A model generated the notes under the pieces. That model was not told the DNA's origin. It made no database searches and saw only the letters and a list, made by a program, of their open reading frames with translations. Both the position numbers and the translations under genes were made by a program. From Izemoplasma sp964435595 (GTDB lineage: Bacteria; Bacillota_I; Bacilli_A; Izemoplasmatales; Izemoplasmataceae), in contig CAYSZV010000013.1 of the NCBI GenBank assembly GCA_964435595.1, positions 1-58,207 on the forward strand: DNA of 58,207 nucleotides. The letters run 5' to 3'. Positions 50,817-58,207 of this stretch are shown here, in pieces (positions within the stretch are counted from its first letter, which is position 1; each line of letters starts with the position of its first letter).

Positions 50817-52229
50817 CTAAGGCGTGTTTGCAACATCTTGTAAACTATTCAAATGAAAATAAAACCATTCTTTCGTTCCATCCATACTCGATTCCTCTTC
50901 TAGTAGAGTAAGGAACTCTTCAATCGTTGCCACTTCTCCTTCATACTCATTGTAATATACGCTCAATATTCTAGCAAACTCCTCTATATCGTTATCAAGA
51001 AACTGTAGCACATACTGTCTAAACAAAGATGGTCCATGGTAATAAATAATAAATCCGTAGCCTTCATCCATTTGATCAGGTGTATCTAGCAAGCTAGAAC
51101 CTTCATATAATTGCCAATGTTCTTCTAAACTTTCTTTTGAACTATCACGATAGTCCAAATATCCATTATATCCATCCATTCCATATAAATCATAAAAGTA
51201 CAAAGCTGATATATAAGTTGTTAACGATTCATCAAGGAATGATTCATTATACGAATCATTTCCAATCATAAAGAAAAACCACTGATGTATAATCTCATGA
51301 ACAATAGTACCCTCGCTAATCTCTTCAGAACAATATACAATTCCACTACTTTCCATTCCATATATATATCCGAGTTCTAATACAAATCTATCATAATAAT
51401 ATTCCCCAATATATGATTCATACACTTCAAATGATTTTCGTACATATTCTTTAATATCTTCCAATTCGATTGCATCCAATTCTCTAATCGAATAAATCTC
51501 AAAATCAATTCCATCTGCTGTCCATTGGTATGTTTCATAATATGTAGCTGCTGAAAAACTAAAATCTCTAGCATTTCGTAATATATATCTTTGTTCAGTC
51601 ATATCCCCAGCGTCGATACTACTATAAAGCTCACCAGGGGCTGAAACAATAAAACTACTATCTAGTGAAATCGTTACATCATAATTATTCAACACATTAT
51701 AATACGTTTCACCCCTTGTCGAATATGGATAGATATCAAACTCACCATCATACATTGCAACAAATGGATAAAAATACATATGATACAGGCTTCCACTATA
51801 ATGTGCCAATCTAAATGTATCTGGATATATAACATCCATATCATATTGAATTGTTACAAGGTCTCCATTAGAAATCGGTGTATTCAATGTTATGAGAATC
51901 GCACTATTATCTTCTCCTGTAAAGCTAGATGTCACATCGACATTGTCAATAGATAAAGTGTTAATAGAAACCCTAGGATTCTCACCTGAATAAGTATTTG
52001 GATACATCATAAGATAAAGCTCATCCAAATTATCATTTGCATGATATTTAATTTCACCAATAATGCTATATTGCTCTTTCTCATCAATCGTAACCTTCAT
52101 TGTATGTAAATCAACACTGCTATCAAAAACAGGACCCTGATCGATTGGCTCTTCATTGATTGGCTTTTGCTTACATCCTGAAAATGTAAGAACTAATATA
52201 ATCGCAAGTAAGAATAGTATTTTTTTCAT
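50817..52229 (-). CDS. M1-like (gluzincin) metallopeptidase lipoprotein
   Basis: This 470-residue protein has a lipoprotein signal (LVLTFSGC, Cys19) and an M1 aminopeptidase-like catalytic region. The zinc motif HEIIHQWFF with the downstream Glu in NESFLDESLTTY is intact. The substrate-binding GAMEN motif is replaced by GMESSG. The N-terminal beta domain (about 40-220) is also as in M1 enzymes. It would act outside the membrane on peptides. Promoter: extended -10 TGGTATAAT on the minus strand about 27 bases before the start. Confidence 0.85.
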   Translation of the reverse strand: MKKILFLLAIILVLTFSGCKQKPINEEPIDQGPVFDSSVDLHTMKVTIDEKEQYSIIGEIKYHANDNLDELYLMMYPNTYSGENPRVSINTLSIDNVDVTSSFTGEDNSAILITLNTPISNGDLVTIQYDMDVIYPDTFRLAHYSGSLYHMYFYPFVAMYDGEFDIYPYSTRGETYYNVLNNYDVTISLDSSFIVSAPGELYSSIDAGDMTEQRYILRNARDFSFSAATYYETYQWTADGIDFEIYSIRELDAIELEDIKEYVRKSFEVYESYIGEYYYDRFVLELGYIYGMESSGIVYCSEEISEGTIVHEIIHQWFFFMIGNDSYNESFLDESLTTYISALYFYDLYGMDGYNGYLDYRDSSKESLEEHWQLYEGSSLLDTPDQMDEGYGFIIYYHGPSLFRQYVLQFLDNDIEEFARILSVYYNEYEGEVATIEEFLTLLEEESSMDGTKEWFYFHLNSLQDVANTP

Positions 52230-52270
52230 ATATTCACCTTCTACTCTATATTTTAATTATACCACGAAAA

Positions 52271-52296
52271 AAAGGTAAACCTTATGGCTTACCTTT
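52271..52296 (-). terminator. Terminator of the DUF4349 lipoprotein gene
   Basis: Imperfect stem AAAGGTAA / TTACCTTT with inner CC/GG pairs and a T run on the minus strand. Confidence 0.75.
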
Positions 52297-52304
52297 ACAT
52301 TGTT

Positions 52305-53603
52305 TTATTTCTTTTCTTCCCTTGTTTCCGGACCTTTTGTTGGTTTTTGCTGCGGTGGTCTTTGTTGTGGTCTTTGTTGTCTTCTCATATATTCTTGACG
52401 TCGTGCTTCCATTCTTGCCAAACGATCTTCTCTTTCTTTTTGCTTTCGTACTTTTCTAGTCGAAAGAGGAGTTTGCAAGTATTTGGTATATACAATTCTC
52501 GAAGGCACAAATACAATTGCCCCCGCAATGGCAAATGGTGCAACTGCTACTACAGCTAATCCTGTATATTCTAATATCAACATTAATACATCAAATGAGC
52601 CAACAAATACATTTCCAACTTTATTAAAGAATGTACTTTCGGTAGTAAATTCTTTTCTCACAACATTTGATTCTCTATGTTCCGCGGCAATTGTAGAAAT
52701 ACGTAATTGATATTCTGTATTTGATTTCAATTCACCAAGTTCAAATACTGCAGTTCCATCTTCAAATGCTTCACCTTCATATTGACGAACAAACTCTCCA
52801 TTCACCAATAAATCAAGGTAGATATTTACAGATTGATCATTATTATTAGATACTTCAACCCTTGTAGTATGCTTGGTTATTTCAGAAACACTTACATATG
52901 GAGTATCTGTTTTAGGAAGGATCACTTCAGCATCTACCGTTCTATTGATTACTAAGTTTACTGTTGAAAAATCAATTAAAGAATCGATACTTCCTAATGC
53001 TTCACCAATTTGATTCAATTCAACTTCAATCTCGTAACGTTCTTCTTCTAAATCCAAAATTGTTTGTAAACTTGTCGCACCCTCAATTAGCGTTAAAATG
53101 CGATCATGTCTTGCTTGTAACGCTGCATATCTTATTTCAAATGTAGAATATGCATTGGTAACATCCTCTGACGTTTTTGAAAAAGATACCATATCCCCAC
53201 TTGTTTTAATCTCTTCAATAAAATCCGTGAAGTTTTCTGTAAGTACTCTTAATTTTATTGTATATCTATTCGAGTTGATATTTGCAGATTCTACATACGC
53301 ACTATATGTATCCAAAATATCTAACACATCATTATACACTTCTTCTGGCTCTGGTGCATTCATAGTTAGATCTGCAGTATAAATAATCTTACGATCTTCT
53401 AATGCCGGTACTTCAGATGAATGAACGACATCTCCCCCATCTAAATCTGCATCATCAATAACAGGAGCAGGTGGCTCTGGATCAGTATCAACATCATTAT
53501 AGTCATCTCCATAATCTCCTGCTGGTTCAGACATGTCAGCCGCGCCACAGCTTGATAAAAATAGTACAAATAATAATAGTAATAATAATTTTCTTGTCTT
53601 CAT
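52305..53603 (-). CDS. DUF4349 domain lipoprotein
   Basis: This 432-residue protein has a lipobox (FLSSC, Cys19), an acidic linker (20-65), then a DUF4349 domain (about 68-235) with DRKIIYTADLTMNAPEPEE, a helical hairpin at YAALQARHDRILTLIEGA and DSLIDFSTVNLVI. A beta domain (about 245-325) and a membrane helix (about 345-370) follow. The C-terminus is a cytosolic tail rich in Arg, Gln and Pro. The function is unknown. A lipid anchor at one end and a membrane helix at the other means both ends are membrane-bound. Confidence 0.87.
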   Translation of the reverse strand: MKTRKLLLLLLFVLFLSSCGAADMSEPAGDYGDDYNDVDTDPEPPAPVIDDADLDGGDVVHSSEVPALEDRKIIYTADLTMNAPEPEEVYNDVLDILDTYSAYVESANINSNRYTIKLRVLTENFTDFIEEIKTSGDMVSFSKTSEDVTNAYSTFEIRYAALQARHDRILTLIEGATSLQTILDLEEERYEIEVELNQIGEALGSIDSLIDFSTVNLVINRTVDAEVILPKTDTPYVSVSEITKHTTRVEVSNNNDQSVNIYLDLLVNGEFVRQYEGEAFEDGTAVFELGELKSNTEYQLRISTIAAEHRESNVVRKEFTTESTFFNKVGNVFVGSFDVLMLILEYTGLAVVAVAPFAIAGAIVFVPSRIVYTKYLQTPLSTRKVRKQKEREDRLARMEARRQEYMRRQQRPQQRPPQQKPTKGPETREEKK

Positions 53604-53637
53604 TAAAAAAATCCCCCTTAAATTTACTCTTATTTAT

Positions 53638-53643
53638 ATTATA
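53638..53643 (-). promoter_or_regulatory. -10 element of the DUF4349 gene
   Basis: TATAAT on the minus strand, about 35 bases before the start; possible -35 TTTTGA at 17 bases lies in the neighbouring terminator. Confidence 0.45.
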
Positions 53644-53650
53644 CTATAAA

Positions 53651-53676
53651 AAAAGAAGTCTCAAAAGACTTCTTTT
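53651..53676 (-). terminator. Terminator of the methyltransferase gene
   Basis: Stem AAAAGAAGTCT / AGACTTCTTTT with a 4-base loop and a T run on the minus strand. Confidence 0.88.
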
Positions 53677-54223
53677 ATTTCACTCTTTTACTCGCAACCA
53701 TATAAAACCTACCATTAAATTCTTTGTAGATAAAGCTTTCTTCGTGTTCTATCTCATAAGTGATTTCAGATTGTTCAATTACTTCCTTTAAATATCTTAC
53801 TCTTTTTTTGCTTTCCTGGACAATAGTTATCAGTCTGCCACCAACTTTAATTTGATTTAGAATATCATTTAGAGTCTTAGTCTCGTCTTCAATATCACTC
53901 TTGTAGAAATGAAACATTGAATTCATAAGAACAATATCATATTCTCCAATGTTATCTACCGATTTCAAGTCTCCAACAGCCCCGATCACATCTAAGTCTT
54001 CTTTTTGTGCGATGGTGTTCAATTGTTCTATCCCTACAGAAGATAGGTCTATCCCTGTCACTTTGAATCCCATCCTACCAAATGTCAGAACATCTCTACC
54101 TTGTCCACATCCTAAATCCAACACAGATAGAGTTCTCTTTAAAGGTTCAAAATAACGAATCAACTCTGGATATGTTTTTCCAAAATAATTTTCTTGTTGG
54201 TAATGCTTATTATATGCAGTCAT
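53675..54223 (-). CDS. Class I SAM-dependent methyltransferase, TehB-like
   Basis: This 182-residue cytosolic protein has motif I SVLDLGCGQGRDVL, the acidic GIDLSSVGIEQL and IVLMNSMFHFY, typical of the methyltransferase 11/25 or TehB group. The substrate is unknown. A TTGACT-18-GATAAT promoter (54246-54275, minus strand) is upstream. Confidence 0.87.
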   Translation of the reverse strand: MTAYNKHYQQENYFGKTYPELIRYFEPLKRTLSVLDLGCGQGRDVLTFGRMGFKVTGIDLSSVGIEQLNTIAQKEDLDVIGAVGDLKSVDNIGEYDIVLMNSMFHFYKSDIEDETKTLNDILNQIKVGGRLITIVQESKKRVRYLKEVIEQSEITYEIEHEESFIYKEFNGRFYMVASKRVK

Positions 54224-54245
54224 ACTATCAACTCCTTAATACTAT

Positions 54246-54275
54246 ATTATCACAGACAATGAAAAAAGAAGTCAA
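54246..54275 (-). promoter_or_regulatory. Promoter of the methyltransferase gene
   Basis: TTGACT (54270-54275), 18-base spacer and GATAAT (54246-54251) on the minus strand. Confidence 0.5.
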
Positions 54276-54317
54276 AAACAACCTCTTTCATTTGCCACTT
54301 GAAAAGCTAATAAGGAT

Positions 54318-54623
54318 TTAGAAATCTAACTCTTTTATAATTTTTATTTCTTTTTCACTTCCCACACCATAGACAGTGATGTATCCCGATTTCTTTAAAT
54401 CTTTGATAAAAGACCTGATTTTACTTTCTTCATTTCTATTACCATAAATTGCTTTGCTCATATCAGAATACTTGGGATTACAGTAATCTGTATTAGACAT
54501 TTTGATTCCTTTTCTTAGATAGACATATACCTTAACTACATATTCACGGTATCCACCTTTTACTTTATCATCTCTTTGTTTTCTTAATTTTTCTATATTC
54601 TCTTCAATATATTTTTTTCCCAT
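54318..54623 (-). CDS. Small hypothetical protein, helix-rich
   Basis: This 101-residue basic protein starts with charged helices (1-40). Its C-terminal half (SKIRSFIKDLKKSGYITVYGVGSEKEIKIIKEL) looks like a small winged-helix fragment with a final beta hairpin. A GAGG site precedes the ATG. An inverted repeat, ATCATAT / ATATGAT (54673-54694, 8-base spacer), lies about 50 bases upstream and could be its operator. I do not recognise the family. Confidence 0.6.
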   Translation of the reverse strand: MGKKYIEENIEKLRKQRDDKVKGGYREYVVKVYVYLRKGIKMSNTDYCNPKYSDMSKAIYGNRNEESKIRSFIKDLKKSGYITVYGVGSEKEIKIIKELDF

Positions 54624-54672
54624 ATTATCCTCTTTTTATTATGACGTTTAAAATCATTTATTATATAGAATA

Positions 54673-54694
54673 ATCATATCACAATCTATATGAT
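54673..54694. promoter_or_regulatory. Inverted repeat in the 218-base divergent gap
   Basis: ATCATAT (54673-54679) and ATATGAT (54688-54694) form a perfect inverted repeat with an 8-base spacer between the two divergent genes at 54318 and 54842. The rest of the gap is AT-rich; I see no other gene in it. Confidence 0.4.
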
Positions 54695-54841
54695 AATCAA
54701 CGTTTGTATCCACTTCTTCTTTTTATCTACTATCTAATAGTGAATAAATCTCAATGGTTCGAAAAATAAATTATATTCTTTCCAACAATAATCAATCCTC
54801 AACTGTTATATATGTGAAAGCAAATACAAGGAGGAAAAAAG

Positions 54842-55333
54842 ATGAATTTATTTTTAGTAGGTTCAGCGTTACTAACAGGAACTGCTGGATTAGCAATGCA
54901 AAACGAACAAGTAGCTGAAACAGTTACTGAAACAGCATCACAAGTTAGAACAATGATCCAAAACAGATTTAAATCTGGATCAGTAGACCAAGTAAGAGAA
55001 AATGGGTTCGCTTATCCAAGCGAAGAATACTTAGCTACATTGACAGAGGAACAATCATTTGCAATCGTATCAGCAATTGATGTAATCAACGCAACGTATG
55101 ATTGGCAAAATATGACAGATGAAGAAATCACTCTTGCATTACAAGAAGTGAAAGCTGAATTACACGCTTTATACGAGGAACTTGGAATTGATGGACCAAT
55201 GGTTCAAACACAAACAAGAACGCAAACTCGCAAGGGTAAAGGTGGAGCAAATGCAGTTAGAACACAAAGCCAACTTGGAGACCAAGATGGAGATTGCAAT
55301 TTAGAAGAACCTGTTAACACAGACTCAGAATAA
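54842..55333 (+). CDS. Uncharacterised secreted-type protein, strongly translated
   Basis: This 163-residue protein has a short hydrophobic N-terminus (MNLFLVGSALLTGTAGLAM), which could be a signal peptide or anchor. A helical region rich in Glu, Thr and Gln (20-115) follows, with TEEQ and TDEE helices. The tail (116-163) is low-complexity: QTQTRTQTRKGKGG and an acidic DQDGDCNLEEP end with a single Cys. The ribosome site AAGGAGGAAAA is very strong, and the codons look more biased than in neighbours, so high expression is likely. I do not recognise the family. Confidence 0.72.
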   Translation: MNLFLVGSALLTGTAGLAMQNEQVAETVTETASQVRTMIQNRFKSGSVDQVRENGFAYPSEEYLATLTEEQSFAIVSAIDVINATYDWQNMTDEEITLALQEVKAELHALYEELGIDGPMVQTQTRTQTRKGKGGANAVRTQSQLGDQDGDCNLEEPVNTDSE

Positions 55334-55340
55334 AACACTT

Positions 55341-55368
55341 AAAAACATCACATATTAGTGATGTTTTT
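55341..55368. terminator. Bidirectional terminator between the secreted-type gene and the CapK-like gene
   Basis: Stem AAAAACATCAC / GTGATGTTTTT with a 6-base loop and T runs. Confidence 0.9.
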
Positions 55369-55370
55369 AT

Positions 55371-56714
55371 TTACGAAATATCTGCCTTTACTTCACTGAT
55401 AAAGCGTTTGAATTTGTTCTTATCTTTTGGTAACTCTATTTTACCGTGCTCAATTTCAATAATTGGGCTATGGATTCCAAAACACTTTAATTCATCTGTA
55501 ATTTTATCATGTAGTTCTTTTTCTATACCAGAATTGTTGTCATGAATGAAATCAATCACGATCCTAATTTTATTAATCTCTTTTTGGAAGACCTGAAATT
55601 CTCTTATATTATCACTCACAACAATAATCCATCTTACAAATAGATCCGGGAAAATGTATTTCCTTTCTTTATCTTTATTATAAAAATAAAGCAAGTCATC
55701 ATGTCTTCCTAAAATCTTCTTGATTCTTCTAAACTTCGATCCACATTCACATGGCTCATCTAATATGATCATATCATTCATTTCATATCTTATGAGTGGC
55801 TGAGCTGTATTTACTAAATTTGTCAAAATCATTTTATGCCCAACAACGTTTGGTTCCACAATAAAGTTATCTTCTTCATCATACAATTCAACAAAGACTA
55901 AATCCTCATTGATATGTAGATGTCCTTCTTTACAGGCACTGGCAATTTGACCTTCACTTGCTTGATAGATTTCAATCACTCTCGTGTTGAAGTCTTTTTC
56001 AAATCTAGCCTTGTCCTCTTCTTCTAAGACTTCAGCATATGTCATAATCCGTTTTATTGGAACATTGATTTGATCCTTATAAGGGAGCAATTCTCTAATA
56101 AAACTTGGTGGTGCCATCAAGATGTTGATTTTCAAGTTATTGATTCGCTTGATTACAATCTGAATGTCTTCCATTGTAGATAAGTAATTTAAAGATACTA
56201 TCTTAGAGTTGATGTCTTCAAAGCCTTGAGAAAACACTCTCAACATAAAGAGAATCCTGTAGGGTAAGAGCCGTAAAGGGAATCCTCCCCTTGCCAAAAA
56301 TACTGCCGGCAGCCTTTTGGTAATTTCTTTTGGTGTAATATAGATTCCTTTGTTCCCACTGGTACCACTAGAAAGACCAACAACATATTTGTCTTGATAG
56401 TACCCTAAAAAAGTTTTATCCTTTTCCATTTGAACAGCATACTTCATTACATCATCTTTCTCAATTCCACACGTATTGAGAGTGCTAAAATGATCCATCA
56501 TAATCGTTTTGTTTACGGTCGGCAATTGATAGAAATCTTCCATAGTTTCAAATGGATTATCTTTGTATAATTCCTGATAAAAAGGACTATTTTTAATAGC
56601 GTATTGATATAGTTTTCTCAATTGTTTTTCTTGATACGCTCGATTCCTTTTTTCGGAATAGAATGTGCGATGCACAACCAATCTGAAATAATCAATAAGT
56701 CCCGTCAAAATCAT
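55371..56714 (-). CDS. CapK/PaaK-like adenylate-forming enzyme
   Basis: This 447-residue protein resembles phenylacetate-CoA ligase, coenzyme F390 synthetase and CapK. It has the AMP-loop LSSGTSGNKGIYIT, EIYQASEGQIASACKEGHLHINED, LTNLVNTAQPLIRYEMND and the Cys-rich CECGSKFRRIKKILGRHDD typical of this family. It activates a carboxylic acid as its adenylate; the acid is not known. It lies 7 bases after the membrane acyltransferase gene, so the two probably work together on a cell-surface or lipid-linked product. Confidence 0.88.
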   Translation of the reverse strand: MILTGLIDYFRLVVHRTFYSEKRNRAYQEKQLRKLYQYAIKNSPFYQELYKDNPFETMEDFYQLPTVNKTIMMDHFSTLNTCGIEKDDVMKYAVQMEKDKTFLGYYQDKYVVGLSSGTSGNKGIYITPKEITKRLPAVFLARGGFPLRLLPYRILFMLRVFSQGFEDINSKIVSLNYLSTMEDIQIVIKRINNLKINILMAPPSFIRELLPYKDQINVPIKRIMTYAEVLEEEDKARFEKDFNTRVIEIYQASEGQIASACKEGHLHINEDLVFVELYDEEDNFIVEPNVVGHKMILTNLVNTAQPLIRYEMNDMIILDEPCECGSKFRRIKKILGRHDDLLYFYNKDKERKYIFPDLFVRWIIVVSDNIREFQVFQKEINKIRIVIDFIHDNNSGIEKELHDKITDELKCFGIHSPIIEIEHGKIELPKDKNKFKRFISEVKADIS

Positions 56715-56721
56715 AGTATCC

Positions 56722-57948
56722 CTACTCTATTAATTTATTTTCTTTTTCACTTCCACCAAATTTTTTCATGAATTTTGTATAGAAGTATTCGATTCCATAT
56801 TTGTAATCATACTTATTCCAAACAATTAGAATCAGTCCCCAGATTATGGCAACTCCAATCCCTAAGAATATCGAGATGTTTAAATCTAAGTATAGGTCTT
56901 TATTAAACATCAATAAGATTTCCTTCAACATTGATGAGAACAATTGTTCTATAAAGAATATCGTCAACCCTGCCACACCAAAACGGTATAGGAATCTTGA
57001 TACAATATTTAATTTCGTTTCTTTCTTGCTATAGTCATATATTCGTAAGAAGCCAAGAATCAATAATTTGAATAATCCGACTTGAAACACCATGATACCA
57101 TACCAAGTATAATCAATTCTTCGGTCCAACATCGTTTCTTCTGCTGTAAGGTAAATTGTCAGTCCTACCACAATAAATAGGATAGAACTAATTAATACAA
57201 GTCTTCTTGTCATTTTACGATTACCAATCATTATCAACGTAGAGAGCCATCCACCAAATAAGGCAAAAGCAAGAAATGGTAATATTGGATTGTTTTTATT
57301 TGCAATAAAATTTAAAAGTAAAACGATAAAATAATTCCCATCATCTCTAGCATTTAAGTAGATATTATATAGCGGGATTCTAAATATGGTTAAAAGCATA
57401 ATCACAATACCTAGTATGTAATAATAATAACTTCGTTTTGTATCACTCTTAATATACTTAAATCCAACGAATGTAATAATTCCCAACAAAATAACATTAC
57501 TTCCAATCATTACTAAGCTATCGACATATAGTAGACGTTCTAAACTAGGAAATACTAGATTTCCACTTTTGATCAGTTCAACTAATAAGCTTTGATCCAT
57601 ACTTCTTGTATCAAACATAATAAGCCCAGGACCAGTAAATAAGAAATACAAATATGCGATAATTAAAACATACAATCCTGCCATGAACGAATACTTCAGA
57701 ATGTGTTTCAAATCCATTCCTTTTTCCTTGAATTTTCGGTAAGACTGTAGCGTATGAACAAATCCACTAATCATTGCGAATAGACCAGCAAACATTAAAA
57801 CAAAGCCAATTAATGTTATGATCAATGGCGGATCACTTAGATCCAAATCATAAATTCCATCAAAGTAATAAAATGAAGTATGTAAAATTAAAACACTAAA
57901 AATACCCAAACCTCTTAAGACATCAAGACCAACATATTGTTTTTTCAT
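56722..57948 (-). CDS. Membrane acyltransferase-like protein (DUF1624/acyltransferase-3 type)
   Basis: This 408-residue protein has about ten membrane helices. It begins with GLDVLRGLGIFSVLILHTSFY, the RxxAxxxVxxxH-like motif of membrane acyltransferases with the conserved Arg and His. The ending YKYGIEYFYTKFMKKFGG recalls DUF418/DUF1624 proteins. It probably moves an acyl group onto an extracellular acceptor. It is first in a two-gene operon with the CapK-like ligase and has a leader of about 100 bases with possible RNA structure. Confidence 0.8.
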   Translation of the reverse strand: MKKQYVGLDVLRGLGIFSVLILHTSFYYFDGIYDLDLSDPPLIITLIGFVLMFAGLFAMISGFVHTLQSYRKFKEKGMDLKHILKYSFMAGLYVLIIAYLYFLFTGPGLIMFDTRSMDQSLLVELIKSGNLVFPSLERLLYVDSLVMIGSNVILLGIITFVGFKYIKSDTKRSYYYYILGIVIMLLTIFRIPLYNIYLNARDDGNYFIVLLLNFIANKNNPILPFLAFALFGGWLSTLIMIGNRKMTRRLVLISSILFIVVGLTIYLTAEETMLDRRIDYTWYGIMVFQVGLFKLLILGFLRIYDYSKKETKLNIVSRFLYRFGVAGLTIFFIEQLFSSMLKEILLMFNKDLYLDLNISIFLGIGVAIIWGLILIVWNKYDYKYGIEYFYTKFMKKFGGSEKENKLIE

Positions 57949-57992
57949 AACTATATTCCTTTCACAAAAATGAATATCATATATTCCAGTGA

Positions 57993-58054
57993 GGAGAAAA
58001 TTGATTTTGCATACGGTAGAAATATTTCTCCTTACTTAATTCTACCATATAATA
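57993..58054 (-). promoter_or_regulatory. Promoter -10 and structured leader of the acyltransferase-capK operon
   Basis: TATTAT (58049-58054, minus strand) is a likely -10. Just downstream are two crossing inverted repeats: GGTAGAA / TTCTACC (58015-58046) and GGAGAAA / TTTCTCC (57993-58031). They cannot both form as simple hairpins, so the leader may switch or form a pseudoknot. No terminator or covered ribosome site is clear. Confidence 0.35.
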
Positions 58055-58122
58055 TGTTTACATATATCATCATTAAAAAAGAATACATTTATCTCGAATA
58101 AAATGTTTTAGTGAATATCTAA

Positions 58123-58146
58123 AAAGAAGCCATATTCGGCTTCTTT
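58123..58146 (-). terminator. Terminator after the partial tRNA gene
   Basis: Stem AAAGAAGCC / GGCTTCTTT with a 6-base loop, followed by TTTTT on the minus strand, just downstream of the tRNA. Confidence 0.8.
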
Positions 58147-58157
58147 AGTTTATATAG

Positions 58158-58207
58158 TGGCAGGGGTGACAGGATTTGAACCCGTACCAACGGTGTTGGA
58201 GTCCTAT
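58158..58207 (-). tRNA. 3' part of a class II tRNA, probably tRNA-Ser (partial)
   Basis: The minus strand shows encoded CCA, discriminator G, the acceptor strand CACCCCT and a T arm ACGGG-TTCAAAT-CCTGT. It also has a long variable arm, CCAAC / GTTGG. The long arm limits it to Ser, Leu or Tyr, and discriminator G favours Ser. The anticodon lies beyond the window edge. Confidence 0.8.

Noticed and set aside
58158..58207. tRNA-Trp, because CCA can be read in the presumed anticodon loop
   Set aside because: The anticodon stem would not pair. The same bases form a perfect CCAAC/GTTGG variable arm, so a class II tRNA fits.
1..58207. Prophage, integron, insertion sequence or defence system
   Set aside because: No transposase, integrase, phage structural, restriction or Cas-like protein was recognised anywhere in the window.

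Overview
This is a low-GC stretch with short intergenic gaps and most genes on the minus strand. UGA is a stop codon here: several genes end in TGA inside ATGA overlaps (at 10421, 18693 and 26269), and Trp is TGG. The content is a dnaE-pfkA-pyk cluster, ackA next to a YtxK-like methyltransferase, lipoteichoic-acid-type synthase, DegV proteins, cytochrome bd and Rnf. This suggests a free-living, Firmicutes-like or Mollicutes-related lineage that keeps the standard code, such as Izemoplasma, Haloplasma or Acholeplasma relatives. That placement is inference. Two runs of N and a chimeric foreign fragment near the left end show that this is a draft assembly, probably metagenomic.

Layout. 1-2.3 kb: a PadR regulator and a broken HAAS/DUF4097 membrane protein, with scaffold gaps and an adk/nadB-like contaminant. 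2.4-7.9 kb: pyk, pfkA, dnaE. 7.9-12.9 kb: a secreted repeat protein, ackA, a methyltransferase, yidD, a Bcp peroxiredoxin and an OB-fold lipoprotein. 12.97-19.3 kb: one minus-strand operon (ferric-reductase-like membrane protein, small membrane protein, cydA, cydB, rnfD, rnfG, rnfE, rnfA, rnfB). 19.4-22.6 kb: a cation/proton antiporter, a degenerate GGDEF-EAL protein and a DUF2188 protein. 22.7-23.0 kb: tRNA-Leu, -Gln and -His. 23-28.8 kb: LtaS-type synthase, a GT4 glycosyltransferase, a YwaF-like protein, a P-loop kinase and a DUF362 ferredoxin protein. 28.8-34 kb: three DegV paralogues, hemolysin III, a GT8 enzyme, a BFD-type ferredoxin and a DUF2177 protein. 34-40.5 kb: a complete histidine-degradation operon. 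40.6-50.8 kb: housekeeping and membrane genes, including plsY, nnrDE and a perfect ParB parS site at 41728. 50.8-58.2 kb: two lipoproteins, a methyltransferase, an uncharacterised secreted-type protein, a CapK-like ligase with a membrane acyltransferase, and the 3' part of a class II tRNA, probably Ser.

The most interesting part is the cyd-rnf operon. Rnf genes D, G, E, A and B follow cydAB directly, but rnfC (the NADH subunit) is absent. RnfB is cut to its membrane anchor plus one Fe-S motif. RnfD has no visible flavin-attachment Thr where one is expected, while RnfG keeps its own. CydA lacks almost the whole quinol-binding Q-loop. A heme-b/ferric-reductase-like protein heads the operon. Together this suggests a membrane electron route to oxygen that bypasses both the usual NADH entry and the usual quinol step. 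This is a hypothesis from gene content and motifs only.

Other genes form plausible working groups. The hut genes turn histidine into glutamate and methenyl-THF. LtaS, GT4 and PlsY fit glycerophospholipid, glycolipid and polyglycerolphosphate synthesis. Pfk, Pyk and AckA fit glycolysis with acetate production.
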